A DNA stretch of 64,000 nucleotides from Clostridiales bacterium (GCA_004556455.1 SFGY01000004.1:62001-126000), one strand, 5' to 3'; numbered from the stretch's first letter, positions 44,582 through 54,023 are shown. Notes: generated from the sequence alone by a model not told the origin. Program-made: numbers and translations.

Positions 44582-44864
44582 TTGCAGATTGAGCTGAGAG
44601 GAGTGTTCCTGCAGGATAAGATGTGGGTTGACACTCTGCGGCAGTCTCAGGCTTTGCCACAGGCAAGCGTGAGGCGTTTCGTCAACAAGGCGAAACCATT
44701 CGCTGTCCCTTTGATCCCGGGGCGCGAAACATGAGCACACGACGACAGGATGCGGCTGCATCAATCTTAATGGTTGTTGACTTCCTACATTCGTGTTTGC
44801 ATATATATTTCGATCAATATTGCACAAGTAGAGTAAACCACTCAGATTGATGGAGGTGCATTTA
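44582..44864 (+). ncRNA. Hairpin-rich 283-bp segment between rpmJ and rpsM
   Basis: No coding frame of value is seen. Several hairpins can form: CTCA-GGCTTTGCC-ACA-GGCAAGC-GTGAG near 44652-44680, GTTTCG/CGAAAC near 44680-44705, and GATGC-GGCT-GCATC near 44750-44765. A possible promoter, TTGACT (44777-44782) with a TG-extended ATATAT (44801-44806), precedes rpsM. It could be an alpha-operon-type leader, as in E. coli where S4 binds before rpsM, or an independent small RNA. Confidence 0.35.
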
Positions 44865-45233
44865 ATGGCACGTATTGCCGGGGTAGATTTACCCAACGAA
44901 AAACGCGTAGAAATCGGCCTTACCTATATTTACGGCATTGGTCGTATGAAATCCAACGAAATTCTCAGCAAATGCGGAATCAATCCTGATACCCGCGTTA
45001 AAGATCTGGCAGATGATGATATTGCCAAGATCAGAGATGCCATCGAAGTCGGTTACCATGTCGAAGGTGACCTGCGCCGTGAAGTTGCTCTGAATATCAA
45101 GCGACTCACGGAAATCGGCTGCTACCGTGGCCGTCGCCACAGATCTGGTTTGCCCGTTCGCGGACAGAGAACCAAAACAAATGCGAGGACTCGTAAAGGC
45201 CCGAAGCGCACCATGGCGAACAAAAAGAAATAG
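44865..45233 (+). CDS. rpsM: Ribosomal protein S13
   Basis: A 122-residue small-subunit head protein. RIAGVDLPNEKRVEIGLTYI at the start and GLPVRGQRTKTNARTRKGP at the end are diagnostic. ATG 44865 follows GGAGGT; an upstream in-frame ATG at 44850 overlaps that site and is unlikely. Confidence 0.97.
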   Translation: MARIAGVDLPNEKRVEIGLTYIYGIGRMKSNEILSKCGINPDTRVKDLADDDIAKIRDAIEVGYHVEGDLRREVALNIKRLTEIGCYRGRRHRSGLPVRGQRTKTNARTRKGPKRTMANKKK

Positions 45234-45244
45234 GAGCTTGAACG

Positions 45245-45646
45245 ATGGCTAAAAATGTAAAAAAACAAGCAACGCGCATCAGAAGAAAAGATCGTAAGAA
45301 TGTCGATCGTGGCGCCGTTCATATTCATTCCACTTTCAACAACACAATTGTGACGATCACGGATACCCAGGGCAATGTTATTGCCTGGAGTTCTGCAGGT
45401 GTGCAGGGGATGAAGGGCTCACGTAAGAGCACCCCCTTTGCCGCTCAGCTTTCTGCCGAAATGGCCGCCAAGACAGCGATGGAACATGGTATGCGTTCTG
45501 TCGAAGTCTACGTCAAGGGTCCGGGATCTGGTCGTGAATCGGCCATCCGTGCCATTGGTACCGCCGGTCTTGAAGTGACGCTGATTAAGGATGTTACCCC
45601 CATTCCTCACAATGGCTGCCGTCCGCCAAAACGCCGCAGAGTATAA
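45245..45646 (+). CDS. rpsK: Ribosomal protein S11
   Basis: A 133-residue platform protein. HIHSTFNNTIVTITDTQGN, GPGSGRESAIRAI and PHNGCRPPKRRRV are diagnostic. Confidence 0.98.
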   Translation: MAKNVKKQATRIRRKDRKNVDRGAVHIHSTFNNTIVTITDTQGNVIAWSSAGVQGMKGSRKSTPFAAQLSAEMAAKTAMEHGMRSVEVYVKGPGSGRESAIRAIGTAGLEVTLIKDVTPIPHNGCRPPKRRRV

Positions 45647-45675
45647 GCAGAGTGTTATTGAAGGAGTATTGAATC

Positions 45676-46263
45676 ATGGCAAGATATACCGAACCCGTTA
45701 TGAAGCGCTGCAAGGCTCTCGGCATAGAGCCGGCTGTCCTTGGAGTGTTTAAAAAGAGCAAGCGCAACCCCAAAAAATCTAATCGCAAAAAATCCGAATA
45801 CGCTCAGCAGCTTCAGGAAAAGCAAAAGGCCAAATTCATTTACGGTGTCCTGGAAAAACAGTTCCGTAAGACCTACCAGCAAGCGGCCCGCCTTTCCGGT
45901 CAGACCGGTGAAAACCTCATGCAGCTTCTTGAACGTCGTCTGGACAATGTTGTCTTCCGTCTTGGCATCGCAGATACTCGTGCCCAGGCCCGTCAGTTTG
46001 TAACTCATGGACATATTGCGGTTAACGGTAAACGTCTGGACATTCCCTCCTACACTGTGAATGTTGGAGATGTCATCACCATTTACGAAACGAGCAAAAA
46101 GCTTGCGCCTTTCACGGACTTTGAATCTCCACTGGGTCTGCCCGCCTGGCTGAGCATGGAAGCTGGAGAAATCCGTGGTACCATTCTGGCGCTTCCTGCC
46201 CGCGAAGACTACAGCGATATTGACGTCAAAGAAACATCCATCGTCGAACTTTATTCTAAGTAA
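45676..46263 (+). CDS. rpsD: Ribosomal protein S4
   Basis: A 195-residue assembly-initiator protein with an S4 RNA-binding domain (LERRLDNVVFRLGIADTRAQ, HGHIAVNGKRLDIPS). The N-terminus lacks the four-Cys zinc motif of some S4 proteins. It is slightly shorter than the usual 200-208. Confidence 0.96.
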   Translation: MARYTEPVMKRCKALGIEPAVLGVFKKSKRNPKKSNRKKSEYAQQLQEKQKAKFIYGVLEKQFRKTYQQAARLSGQTGENLMQLLERRLDNVVFRLGIADTRAQARQFVTHGHIAVNGKRLDIPSYTVNVGDVITIYETSKKLAPFTDFESPLGLPAWLSMEAGEIRGTILALPAREDYSDIDVKETSIVELYSK

Positions 46264-46317
46264 GTTTAGCTTCCGACTTGTTTCGTTTCGTCAGATCGCC
46301 TAAGTAAGGAGGCCCGG

Positions 46318-47271
46318 ATGTTAGATATTGAAGTACCGACGATTGAATGCCTGGAGCACAGTGAAGATGGCTCTTATGGCAAATACAGCCTCGAACCTCT
46401 GGAGCGTGGATATGGCACCACTCTCGGCAATGCGCTGAGACGGGTCTTGCTTTCATCGCTTCCCGGTGCAGCTGCTACGGCTCTGCGCGTGGAGGGGGTT
46501 TACCATGAATTTTCGACGATCCCCGGTGTGATTGAGGATATGACTGAGATTATCCTTAATGTCAAAGCCATTCGCGTTAAACTTCATACGGACAGTCCCA
46601 AAACTGTCTACATTACCACGGAGGAAGGACGCAGCGGCCTTGTGACGGCTGCCGATATCGTCCACGACGAAGAAGTTGAGATTATCAACGAGGATCAGCC
46701 CATCGCAACCCTGAATGGTGACGGACGACTCTATCTCGAACTGACTTTCTGCAAAGGCAGCGGATACAATAGTGCTGAAGCGAACAAATGGCCGAATCTG
46801 CCGATTGGCGTGATTCCCATCGATTCGATTTTCAACCCGGTACGTAAAGTCAACTTTAAGGTGGAAAACACCCGCGTCGGTCAGGTTACGGACTATGATA
46901 AGCTCCTTCTGGAGATCAAGACCGATGGGACTATCGATAGTACAGAAGCTCTGAGCTATGCGGCAAGACACCTCATCAGCCACCTCAGTCCTTTTACTCA
47001 GCTCAGCAATCTTGAGCCGCAGGAAAGCATTGTGGAAACGGCAGAAGCCACAGAACAACATTACATGGTCGACACCATGATCGAAGATCTGGACTTTTCC
47101 GTACGCACGTATAATTGTCTCAAACGCGCGAACATTAACACGGTCGCGGATCTTCTGGCTAAAACCGAAGAAGACATGATGAAGGTGCGCAATATGGGTA
47201 AGAAATCACTGGAAGAAGTGGTTCTTAAACTCGATGAGATGGGCCTGTCCCTGGCGCAAGCGACAGATTAA
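46318..47271 (+). CDS. rpoA: RNA polymerase alpha subunit
   Basis: A 317-residue protein. The N-terminal dimerisation domain shows GYGTTLGNALRRVLLSSLPG. The C-terminal domain near residues 255-315 (CLKRANINTVADLLAKTEED, MGKKSLEEVVLKL) binds UP elements and activators. The start is ATG after AAGGAGG. Confidence 0.98.
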   Translation: MLDIEVPTIECLEHSEDGSYGKYSLEPLERGYGTTLGNALRRVLLSSLPGAAATALRVEGVYHEFSTIPGVIEDMTEIILNVKAIRVKLHTDSPKTVYITTEEGRSGLVTAADIVHDEEVEIINEDQPIATLNGDGRLYLELTFCKGSGYNSAEANKWPNLPIGVIPIDSIFNPVRKVNFKVENTRVGQVTDYDKLLLEIKTDGTIDSTEALSYAARHLISHLSPFTQLSNLEPQESIVETAEATEQHYMVDTMIEDLDFSVRTYNCLKRANINTVADLLAKTEEDMMKVRNMGKKSLEEVVLKLDEMGLSLAQATD

Positions 47272-47387
47272 GTGGAGGTCTGGGGATATTGCGTCCCGGC
47301 CTGCACCGATTTGAGGATTGGCGGACTGAAAAGCCTCAGACCATCCATTATCAATTAAAATAAGAGACTCAGGAGGATAGACATAAT

Positions 47388-47918
47388 ATGTCCGGATATA
47401 GAAAACTCAGCCGCAAGTCAAGTTTAAGACACGCGCTGCTGAAAAATCAGGTCACTGCGTTCATTGTCAACGGCCATGTGACCACCACTCTGGCCCGAGC
47501 CAAAGAAGTTCAGAAAATTGCCGAAAAGCTGATTACCCTTGCTGTGATTGAACAGCAAAACTTTGATAGCAAAGAAGTCATCGTCTCAAAAGCCAAGCTG
47601 GATGACAAGGGCAGAAAATTACTGCAGAGCCGCAAATCAAAGAATGACCGCGCCTACGATGTTGTGACTCGTGAGAAGAGCACCAAACTGGTTCAGGTTG
47701 ATCATCCTTCACGTCTTGCCGCCCGTCGTCAGATGCTGGCTTATATGCTGGAAATGAGCGATAAAGAAGGTAAGAAGATCAATACGGTCAATCATCTTTT
47801 TAACAATGTCGCGCCCAAGTATACTGACCGCAAAGGGGGCTACTCCCGCGTGATCAAGTTGGGACAGCGCGTTGGTGACGGTGCTGAAATGGCACGTCTC
47901 GAACTGCTTGAAGTATAA
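47388..47918 (+). CDS. rplQ: Ribosomal protein L17, long form
   Basis: A 176-residue protein. The N-terminus (RKLSRKSSLRHALLKNQVTA, TTLARAKEVQKIAEKLITLA) and the C-terminal GGYSRVIKLGQRVGDGAEMA are standard L17. The usual length is 110-130 residues; an insertion of about 50 residues between them (about 65-125) makes it longer, as seen in some Clostridia. Confidence 0.95.
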   Translation: MSGYRKLSRKSSLRHALLKNQVTAFIVNGHVTTTLARAKEVQKIAEKLITLAVIEQQNFDSKEVIVSKAKLDDKGRKLLQSRKSKNDRAYDVVTREKSTKLVQVDHPSRLAARRQMLAYMLEMSDKEGKKINTVNHLFNNVAPKYTDRKGGYSRVIKLGQRVGDGAEMARLELLEV

Positions 47919-47943
47919 ACTGTTGCGCATTTAAGCGAGTCCA

Positions 47944-47969
47944 GGGGCATCCTTCGGGTGCCCCTTTTT
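47944..47969 (+). terminator. Intrinsic terminator after rplQ
   Basis: GGGGCATCC-ttc-GGGTGCCCC followed by TTTTT. A clear rho-independent terminator closing the ribosomal supercluster, 20 bp before the ECF ATPase gene. Confidence 0.92.
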
Positions 47970-47989
47970 AAGCGGAGGAAAGCCCATAA

Positions 47990-49756
47990 ATGATGGAACA
48001 GGCCATGATCGACTTTCGCGATGTAAACTTTAGCTATCCGACATCAGGGGAGCCAGCCCATCCTGCGATCGACAAGATAAGTCTGAGCATTCCACAGGGG
48101 CAGCACTGTGCCATTCTGGGCCACAACGGTTCAGGTAAATCGACTCTTGCCCGGCTTTGTAATGCTCTGGAGCTCCCGGACAAAGGGACTGTAGCCGTTC
48201 TGGGACGTGTGCCCAAAAGCGTGGAGGATATCTTTGAAATCCGCAAAAATTGCGGCATGGTCTTTCAGAATCCGGATAATCAGATTGTAGGAACAACCGT
48301 TGAAGAAGATGTCGCTTTTGGTCCGGAGAATCTGGGCCTGCCGAGTGTTGAGATCCGGCAGCGGGTGGATGAAGCTCTTAAACGCGTGGGCCTGGAAAAC
48401 ATGGCACAGCGCTCGCCCTCCCGTCTTTCCGGTGGGCAGAAGCAAAAGCTTGGCATTGCCGGCGCCCTTGCCATGAGGCCTTCCTGCCTGATTCTGGATG
48501 AAGCCTGCGCGATGCTGGATCCGCTTGCCTCTGATGAATTTATGGCTTTCGCCGATCAGCTCTGCAGGAAGAGCGGTCTGACGCTTCTGCAAATCACTCA
48601 TGATATGGATCAGGCGCAACTGGCGGACCGGGTGATTGTCCTTTCTCATGGAAAAGTCATCATGGATGGCACGCCGGCTGATGTTTTCAGCCATCAAAAC
48701 GAACTCGAAAAGGAAGGTTTGCGCGCTCCCACCGCTTTACGCGTGCTGCATGGGCTTTTCCCCGATGAACTGCTCAGAAACGGCGATCGACCTATCCTGA
48801 CCCAGGAGGACTGCTGCGCATTTCTCGCCGAAAGACTGCGGGGACGTGAATTTATCACCCCTGAACGGCCTCAGCGCCGTGGCAAGGACGCAGAAAAGCT
48901 GATTCAGGTTGAGCATCTCAGCTTTGCCTACGAGAGGGCAGACGGCTCTCAGATCTTGGCCTTGAAAGATATCAACTTTGAAGTCCGCCGCGGTGAGATT
49001 TTCGTGCTCTGCGGCCACAGCGGCTCGGGGAAATCCACCTTAATCACCCACCTGAACGGACTTTTTCAACCTCTTGAAGGTAAAGTCAGCGTTATGGGTC
49101 TGGATTCCCGCGATAAAAAGAATCTGAGTGAGATACGGCGGCACAGTGGCCTCGTTTTTCAGTATCCCGAGCATCAGCTTTTTGAAGCCACTGTGGCTGA
49201 GGATGTGGCCTATGGACCCAAAAAGCAGGGGCTCTCTGCTGCCGAGGTTGAAAAGCGGGTCAGAGCGGCCCTTGAACTTGTCAGCCTGGGGCCGGAGTTC
49301 ATGTCCCGCTCGCCCTTTGAGCTTTCCGGAGGACAGAAACGGCGTGTAGCCATTGCCGGAATTCTTGCCATGGATCCGGATATACTTGTGCTTGATGAAC
49401 CTGCTGCAGGCCTGGATCCACGCAGTCGTGAAGAGATGCTAAGCTATATTGAGCGTCTGCGTGATGAAGGCAAAACCATTGTTATGGTGACTCATAATAT
49501 GGATGATGCCGCCAGACTTGCTGATTACATGGCCGTGCTCAGTGAAGGTGAAATCAAAGCTCTGGCTGCACCTGAAAAGATCTTTGCAGATACTGAGCTT
49601 CTCCGCTCCAGCGGTCTCAAAAAACCTTCCGTTTTGGAATTTTCGGATGGACTCAACAGAATACTGGGCTCACATTTTGCTTTTTATTCGCTGGCAGAAG
49701 CGATTCATACTCTCAGCTTAAATCTGAAAGCAGAAGGGAGGAGCCTGCATGTTTGA
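47990..49756 (+). CDS. ECF transporter ATPase, fused double ABC domain
   Basis: A single 588-residue protein with two complete ABC domains. Domain 1 (about 5-280): GHNGSGKSTLARLCNAL, LSGGQKQKLGIAGAL, CLILDEACAMLDP. Domain 2 (about 305-560): GHSGSGKSTLITHLNGL, LSGGQKRRVAIAGIL, ILVLDEPAAGLDP. In most Firmicutes these are two genes (ecfA1, ecfA2) here in the chromosome; here they are fused. With EcfT they power vitamin uptake through separate S components. The next gene overlaps by 8 bp. Confidence 0.93.
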   Translation: MMEQAMIDFRDVNFSYPTSGEPAHPAIDKISLSIPQGQHCAILGHNGSGKSTLARLCNALELPDKGTVAVLGRVPKSVEDIFEIRKNCGMVFQNPDNQIVGTTVEEDVAFGPENLGLPSVEIRQRVDEALKRVGLENMAQRSPSRLSGGQKQKLGIAGALAMRPSCLILDEACAMLDPLASDEFMAFADQLCRKSGLTLLQITHDMDQAQLADRVIVLSHGKVIMDGTPADVFSHQNELEKEGLRAPTALRVLHGLFPDELLRNGDRPILTQEDCCAFLAERLRGREFITPERPQRRGKDAEKLIQVEHLSFAYERADGSQILALKDINFEVRRGEIFVLCGHSGSGKSTLITHLNGLFQPLEGKVSVMGLDSRDKKNLSEIRRHSGLVFQYPEHQLFEATVAEDVAYGPKKQGLSAAEVEKRVRAALELVSLGPEFMSRSPFELSGGQKRRVAIAGILAMDPDILVLDEPAAGLDPRSREEMLSYIERLRDEGKTIVMVTHNMDDAARLADYMAVLSEGEIKALAAPEKIFADTELLRSSGLKKPSVLEFSDGLNRILGSHFAFYSLAEAIHTLSLNLKAEGRSLHV

Positions 49757-50570
49757 TCTGGGAAGTTTTGGTCAGTACATTCATGAGGACTCTCTCATTC
49801 ATCGCCTGGACCCGCGTGTCAAATTTATCTGCCTCATCCTTTTTATCACCTGTTTGCTCATGTTGCAGCACCCTCTGACCCTGCTGAGCTTTGGCCTTTT
49901 TGCTTTTGCTCATATCTTTCTCGCTCGCCTGCCTTTCAAAACGGCGTTGAAGAGTCTTAAACCGATCCTGCCTCTTTTAATTTTTGCATTCCTGATCAAT
50001 GCTCTGGTCACCTCGCCCGGAGATCAGCTGCTTTTACACATCGGTTTTATACGTGTCAGTGTAGAAAGCCTCAGTAAGGCTTCGTTCATGGCTTTCCGTC
50101 TGGCCGCACTGGTTTTTATTTCGAACCTTATGCTGGCGCTGACGACTTCGGCCATGCAGCTTTGTGACGGCATGGCTTCGCTGCTTTCGCCTCTGGAAAG
50201 ATGGCATGTACCTGTGCAGGACATCGCGATGATGATGTCCATTGCCCTGCGCTTTGTTCCCACCCTGATGGAAGAGAGTGACAAGATCATGAAGGCGCAG
50301 ACTTCCCGTGGGGCCGACTATGACACTGGGGGCCTGATGAAGCGCCTGAAGGGTTTTGTCACTGTGCTGGTGCCCCTTTTTATCTCGGCCTTTCACCGTG
50401 CAGAAGCTCTGGCTTCTGCTATGGAAGCGAGGGCTTACCGCAGCGGCATAAAAAGAGGAAAACTGCACCCGCTGCGGCTTGAAAAACGTGATTTTTTCTA
50501 TACCTTAAGTCTCATTCTTGTGCTGGTGCTGCTGATTATACTTGACCGCTCTGTGCTGCCGCCTGCATGA
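49749..50570 (+). CDS. ecfT: ECF transporter transmembrane subunit EcfT
   Basis: A 273-residue membrane protein with about five to six membrane segments. Coupling-helix motifs are seen as AQTSRGADYDTG near residue 180 and AMEARAYRSGIKRG near 222. It joins the ATPase pair to substrate-binding S components (none nearby). The ATG lies inside the end of the ATPase gene. Confidence 0.93.
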   Translation: MFDLGSFGQYIHEDSLIHRLDPRVKFICLILFITCLLMLQHPLTLLSFGLFAFAHIFLARLPFKTALKSLKPILPLLIFAFLINALVTSPGDQLLLHIGFIRVSVESLSKASFMAFRLAALVFISNLMLALTTSAMQLCDGMASLLSPLERWHVPVQDIAMMMSIALRFVPTLMEESDKIMKAQTSRGADYDTGGLMKRLKGFVTVLVPLFISAFHRAEALASAMEARAYRSGIKRGKLHPLRLEKRDFFYTLSLILVLVLLIILDRSVLPPA

Positions 50571-50615
50571 TAGACTATGAAGAGAATAATTTCGTAGAGG
50601 ACTGGAGGAGAGAGC

Positions 50616-51620
50616 ATGAACTTTTTGGGCGTTGATATTGGCGGCATGAGTATTAAAGTCGGCATTATTCGTGAAGATGGAAGTATTTTGCGCCGGGATG
50701 CAGTGCCTACAGAGGTGGGGAAGGGCGATCAACTCGACATCCTGAGACGCTGTATTGAACTCTGCAAGCGCCTGGTTCAGGAAGAGCAGCTCTCTTTGGA
50801 CGATATTACGGCCGTCGGAGTTGGCTCGCCGGGAACGCCGGATGTGGCTCATGGTATCTTGATTTACGCAGCGAATCTGAATTTCCGCAATTGTCCCATT
50901 TGTGAAGTCCTGAGCACAGCCCTGAAGCTTCCGGTTTTTCTGGCCAATGATGCCAATGTGGCTGCCCTGGCGGAAAGCCGCATCGGGGCGGGACGCGGCT
51001 GTAAATCTTCTGTGACCATTACCATCGGTACGGGCCTTGGTGGTGGAGTGGTTCTGAATGACCGCGTATACGCAGGTTTTAACGGAGCCGGCTGTGAAAT
51101 CGGGCACATGGTGATTCATACCGGAGGACGTCCCTGTACCTGTGGCCGTAAGGGCTGTCTGGAAGCCTATGTGGCAGCGCCGGCCCTGATTTCACGCACA
51201 GTTGAAGCGGCGGAGGCCCATCCTGACTCGATGCTTGCTGCCCTCATTCGCCGGGAGGGAAAGGTTACCGGTAAAACTCTCTTTGATGGCGCTAAAACTG
51301 GCTGCCCAACCGCGGTCAATCTCCTGAATGACTATCTTGACGATTTTGCGGAGGGGCTGGGAAATGTGATTAACCTCTATCTGCCGGAAAAAATTATTCT
51401 TGGCGGGGGCATCAGCAAGCAGGGTGAAAGTTTCCGAGCTGAACTGGAAAAACGTGTTCTGGATAAAAGCTTTAATATCGGCAGCCTGCCGACAACCCAG
51501 GTGGCTCTGGCCGAACTGGGCAATGAGGCCGGCATCGTGGGAGCTGCTTTCTATGCTAAAGACTGCCTTGAAGATCATATCGGGAGTTTCCATGAGGGGA
51601 AGAATCCTTGCGCCATATAG
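50616..51620 (+). CDS. ROK-family sugar kinase (glucokinase-like)
   Basis: A 334-residue protein. The ATP-binding VDIGGMSIKVGIIREDG is at the start; the ROK zinc motif GGRPCTCGRKGCLEAYVA and CEIGHMVIHTG are near residue 150-185. The probable reaction is phosphorylation of glucose or a similar sugar; the sequence cannot separate glucokinase from other ROK kinases. The start is ATG after GGAGGAGAG; the end overlaps truA by 13 bp. Confidence 0.88.
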   Translation: MNFLGVDIGGMSIKVGIIREDGSILRRDAVPTEVGKGDQLDILRRCIELCKRLVQEEQLSLDDITAVGVGSPGTPDVAHGILIYAANLNFRNCPICEVLSTALKLPVFLANDANVAALAESRIGAGRGCKSSVTITIGTGLGGGVVLNDRVYAGFNGAGCEIGHMVIHTGGRPCTCGRKGCLEAYVAAPALISRTVEAAEAHPDSMLAALIRREGKVTGKTLFDGAKTGCPTAVNLLNDYLDDFAEGLGNVINLYLPEKIILGGGISKQGESFRAELEKRVLDKSFNIGSLPTTQVALAELGNEAGIVGAAFYAKDCLEDHIGSFHEGKNPCAI

Positions 51621-52444
51621 CCCTTCTCTGTGAATACGATGGGTCGGTCTTTCATGGATGGCAGGAGCAGGCCAATGCCCCTTCGGTTCAGGAGGCTCTG
51701 AGACTGGCCTGGCGCGAACTCAGCGGGGAAGACTTTTCCTTTCGCTCCTGCAGCCGTACCGATGCCGGAGTTTCTGCCTGGGCGCATGTCAGTGACTTTT
51801 TTACTGAGTCCACCATCCCTACAGAAAAAATACCTCTGGCGCTCAATACCAAAGTTCCCTCAGGACTTTCGGTACTCAAGTCCAGAGAGGTTCCTGAAGC
51901 CTTTCACAGCCGTAAAGACCCTCTGGGCAAAGCTTATGTTTACCGCTGCTGGCTTGGACCCTCACGACCTTCTATTTTGAGGAATCTCGTAGCCCATTTT
52001 CCTCTGGATCTTGATCTTCAGCTCATGAACGAGCTGGGACAGCAGCTCTGTGGTGAGCACGATTTCAAGGCTTTTATGGATCAGGGATCGGTCGTGCGCC
52101 AGACCATCCGCCGGCTGGATTGTCTGCGCTGCGTTCGGCAAGGGGACGCCCTGGCCATTATCTGCCTGGGTGACGGCTTTCTTTACCATCAAGTACGCAT
52201 TCTTGCAGGAACTTTAATTCTTGTGGGGCGGCAAAAACTCAGCTCGGAAGAAGTTTTATCTGCCTGCCGCCGCAAAGACCGCACAGCGCTGGGTCCGACA
52301 CTGCCGCCGGAGGGACTGTGCCTGCACAAGGTGTTTTTTCCCGGAGGGCTCTTTAGCGAGGATGATGAAAACGCCTATAAGGCGCTCTGTCATTCGGCCG
52401 CGCTCTTCAATCCTCTCGATTTCAGTACGGAAAAGACCTGCTAA
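51608..52444 (+). CDS. truA: tRNA pseudouridine synthase TruA
   Basis: A 278-residue enzyme that makes pseudouridine at tRNA positions 38-40. The catalytic Asp is in SCSRTDAGVSAWAHV near residue 55; GDGFLYHQVRILAGTLI is the second conserved block. The start is TTG with GAGGGG 8 bases upstream; no in-frame ATG is close. It is the usual neighbour of ecfT in Firmicutes, here separated by the ROK gene. Confidence 0.94.
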   Translation: MRHIALLCEYDGSVFHGWQEQANAPSVQEALRLAWRELSGEDFSFRSCSRTDAGVSAWAHVSDFFTESTIPTEKIPLALNTKVPSGLSVLKSREVPEAFHSRKDPLGKAYVYRCWLGPSRPSILRNLVAHFPLDLDLQLMNELGQQLCGEHDFKAFMDQGSVVRQTIRRLDCLRCVRQGDALAIICLGDGFLYHQVRILAGTLILVGRQKLSSEEVLSACRRKDRTALGPTLPPEGLCLHKVFFPGGLFSEDDENAYKALCHSAALFNPLDFSTEKTC

Positions 52445-52459
52445 GCTTTTTCAGCTTTT

Positions 52460-52488
52460 TTGCCACCAGCGCAAAAGAGGCATACAAT
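52460..52488 (+). promoter_or_regulatory. Sigma-70 promoter of the nicotinate phosphoribosyltransferase gene
   Basis: TTGCCA (52460-52465), a 17-bp spacer and TACAAT (52483-52488). It lies about 75 bp before the start codon. Confidence 0.6.
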
Positions 52489-52530
52489 CGTCACAAACAC
52501 AAGTTGATATTAAGGCATTGCTATTTTTAA

Positions 52531-52562
52531 GGAGGAGGCTTCCTGACGGAAGCCGTTTGGGT
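52531..52562 (+). promoter_or_regulatory. Ribosome binding site separated from the start codon by a hairpin
   Basis: GGAGGAG (52531-52537) is followed by the perfect hairpin GGCTTCC-tgac-GGAAGCC (52537-52554), then 8 bases and the ATG at 52563. Linear spacing is far too long for initiation; folding the hairpin brings it to about 8 bases. The hairpin overlaps the last base of the site. Confidence 0.55.
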
Positions 52563-54023
52563 ATGAGCGAAAATAACTGGTTGACAAGAAGTAATGTCTC
52601 TATGCTGACGGATTTTTACGAATTGACCATGGCCAATGGTTATCTCAGCAAGGGACTGGAGGAGACAAGAGCCAATTTCGACCTCTTTTTCCGTGACATT
52701 CCGGATGGCGGCGGCTACGCCATTATGGCCGGCGTTGAGCAGTTGATTCATTATTTGAAAGACCTTAGTTTCAGTGAAGAAGATCTGGATTACCTTCACA
52801 GTCTGAATACTTTCAGCGAAGCTTTTCTTGACTATCTCCGGCATTTTAAATTTTCCTGCGATGTCTGGGCGGTCAGGGAAGGTCGTCCCATATTCCCGGG
52901 AGAACCGATCGTGCGCGTTCGGGGTCCCCTCATGCAGGCCCAGCTGATTGAAACCATGCTGCTGGTGACCATCAACCACCAGAGCCTTATTGCAACAAAA
53001 TCAGCCCGTATTGTGCGCGCGGCTGAGGGTCGTCCGATTATGGAATTTGGCGCCCGCAGAGCACAGGGATACGACGCCTCGGTTTTAGGTGCGCGAGCGG
53101 CCTATATAGCCGGTGTCGCAGGAACCTCCTGTACCATGGCAAGCCGCCAGTTTGGCATCCCTGCCATGGGGACGATGGCTCACAGCTGGGTGCAGTCGTT
53201 TAGTTCGGAATATGAAGCTTTCAAAGCCTATGCCGAGTCCTACCCCCGGAATTGCCAGCTGCTCGTCGATACTTACAATACCCTTCATTCCGGAGTGCCG
53301 AATGCCATCAAATGCGCTAGAGAAGTCCTGAAACCCATGGGTCAGCGCCTTGTGGGAGTGCGTATCGACTCAGGCGACTTGACCTATCTCTCCAGAAAAA
53401 CGCGTGAGATGCTGGATCAGGCGGGCTTAAAAGACTGCAAGATTACGGTCAGCAACTCGATTGATGAATATCTCCTGCGTGAACTTTTGCATCAGGGCGC
53501 TTGTATTGACAGTTTTGGCGTCGGTGAACGTCTTATCACCAGCAGCTCCGAACCGGTTTTCGGCGGGGTTTATAAACTCTCTGCGATTGAGCAGGAGGGT
53601 CGGTTTGTGCCGCGCATGAAAATTTCGGACAATCCGGGTAAAATTACCAATCCCGGCGAGAAGGATCTCTGGCGTCTCTATAACCGCGACAGCGGCCGGG
53701 CTGAGGCTGACCTCATCACGCTCGATGGTGAAACGATAGATGAGAATAAAGCCCTGGAGATTTTCGATCCGCTGCATACATGGAAACGCAAAACGCTCAA
53801 CAATTTCCGGGCCGAACGGCTGCTTGAGCCTCTCTTCAGGCAGGGCAGGCTTGTCTATCAAAATCCTTCCCTGGAAGAAATCCGCGCGTTCTGCAAGACG
53901 GAACTCGGCACCATATGGGAAGAAACGAAGCGCCTCGAAAATCCCCAGACCTACTATGTCGACCTCTCCCAGAAACTCTGGGATCTTAAACAAAGCATTC
54001 TTGAGAAATTTTCCAGACTCTGA
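52563..54023 (+). CDS. pncB: Nicotinate phosphoribosyltransferase
   Basis: A 486-residue enzyme of NAD salvage, joining nicotinate and phosphoribosyl pyrophosphate. LTDFYELTMANGYLSKG at the N-terminus, EFGARRAQGYDASVLGARAA near residue 160 and GVRIDSGDLTYLSRKTRE near 263 are typical. ATG 52563 is chosen because the conserved sequence begins there; the open frame continues upstream into truA without support, and TTG 52557 is a minor option. Its ribosome site is separated by a hairpin. Confidence 0.93.
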   Translation: MSENNWLTRSNVSMLTDFYELTMANGYLSKGLEETRANFDLFFRDIPDGGGYAIMAGVEQLIHYLKDLSFSEEDLDYLHSLNTFSEAFLDYLRHFKFSCDVWAVREGRPIFPGEPIVRVRGPLMQAQLIETMLLVTINHQSLIATKSARIVRAAEGRPIMEFGARRAQGYDASVLGARAAYIAGVAGTSCTMASRQFGIPAMGTMAHSWVQSFSSEYEAFKAYAESYPRNCQLLVDTYNTLHSGVPNAIKCAREVLKPMGQRLVGVRIDSGDLTYLSRKTREMLDQAGLKDCKITVSNSIDEYLLRELLHQGACIDSFGVGERLITSSSEPVFGGVYKLSAIEQEGRFVPRMKISDNPGKITNPGEKDLWRLYNRDSGRAEADLITLDGETIDENKALEIFDPLHTWKRKTLNNFRAERLLEPLFRQGRLVYQNPSLEEIRAFCKTELGTIWEETKRLENPQTYYVDLSQKLWDLKQSILEKFSRL

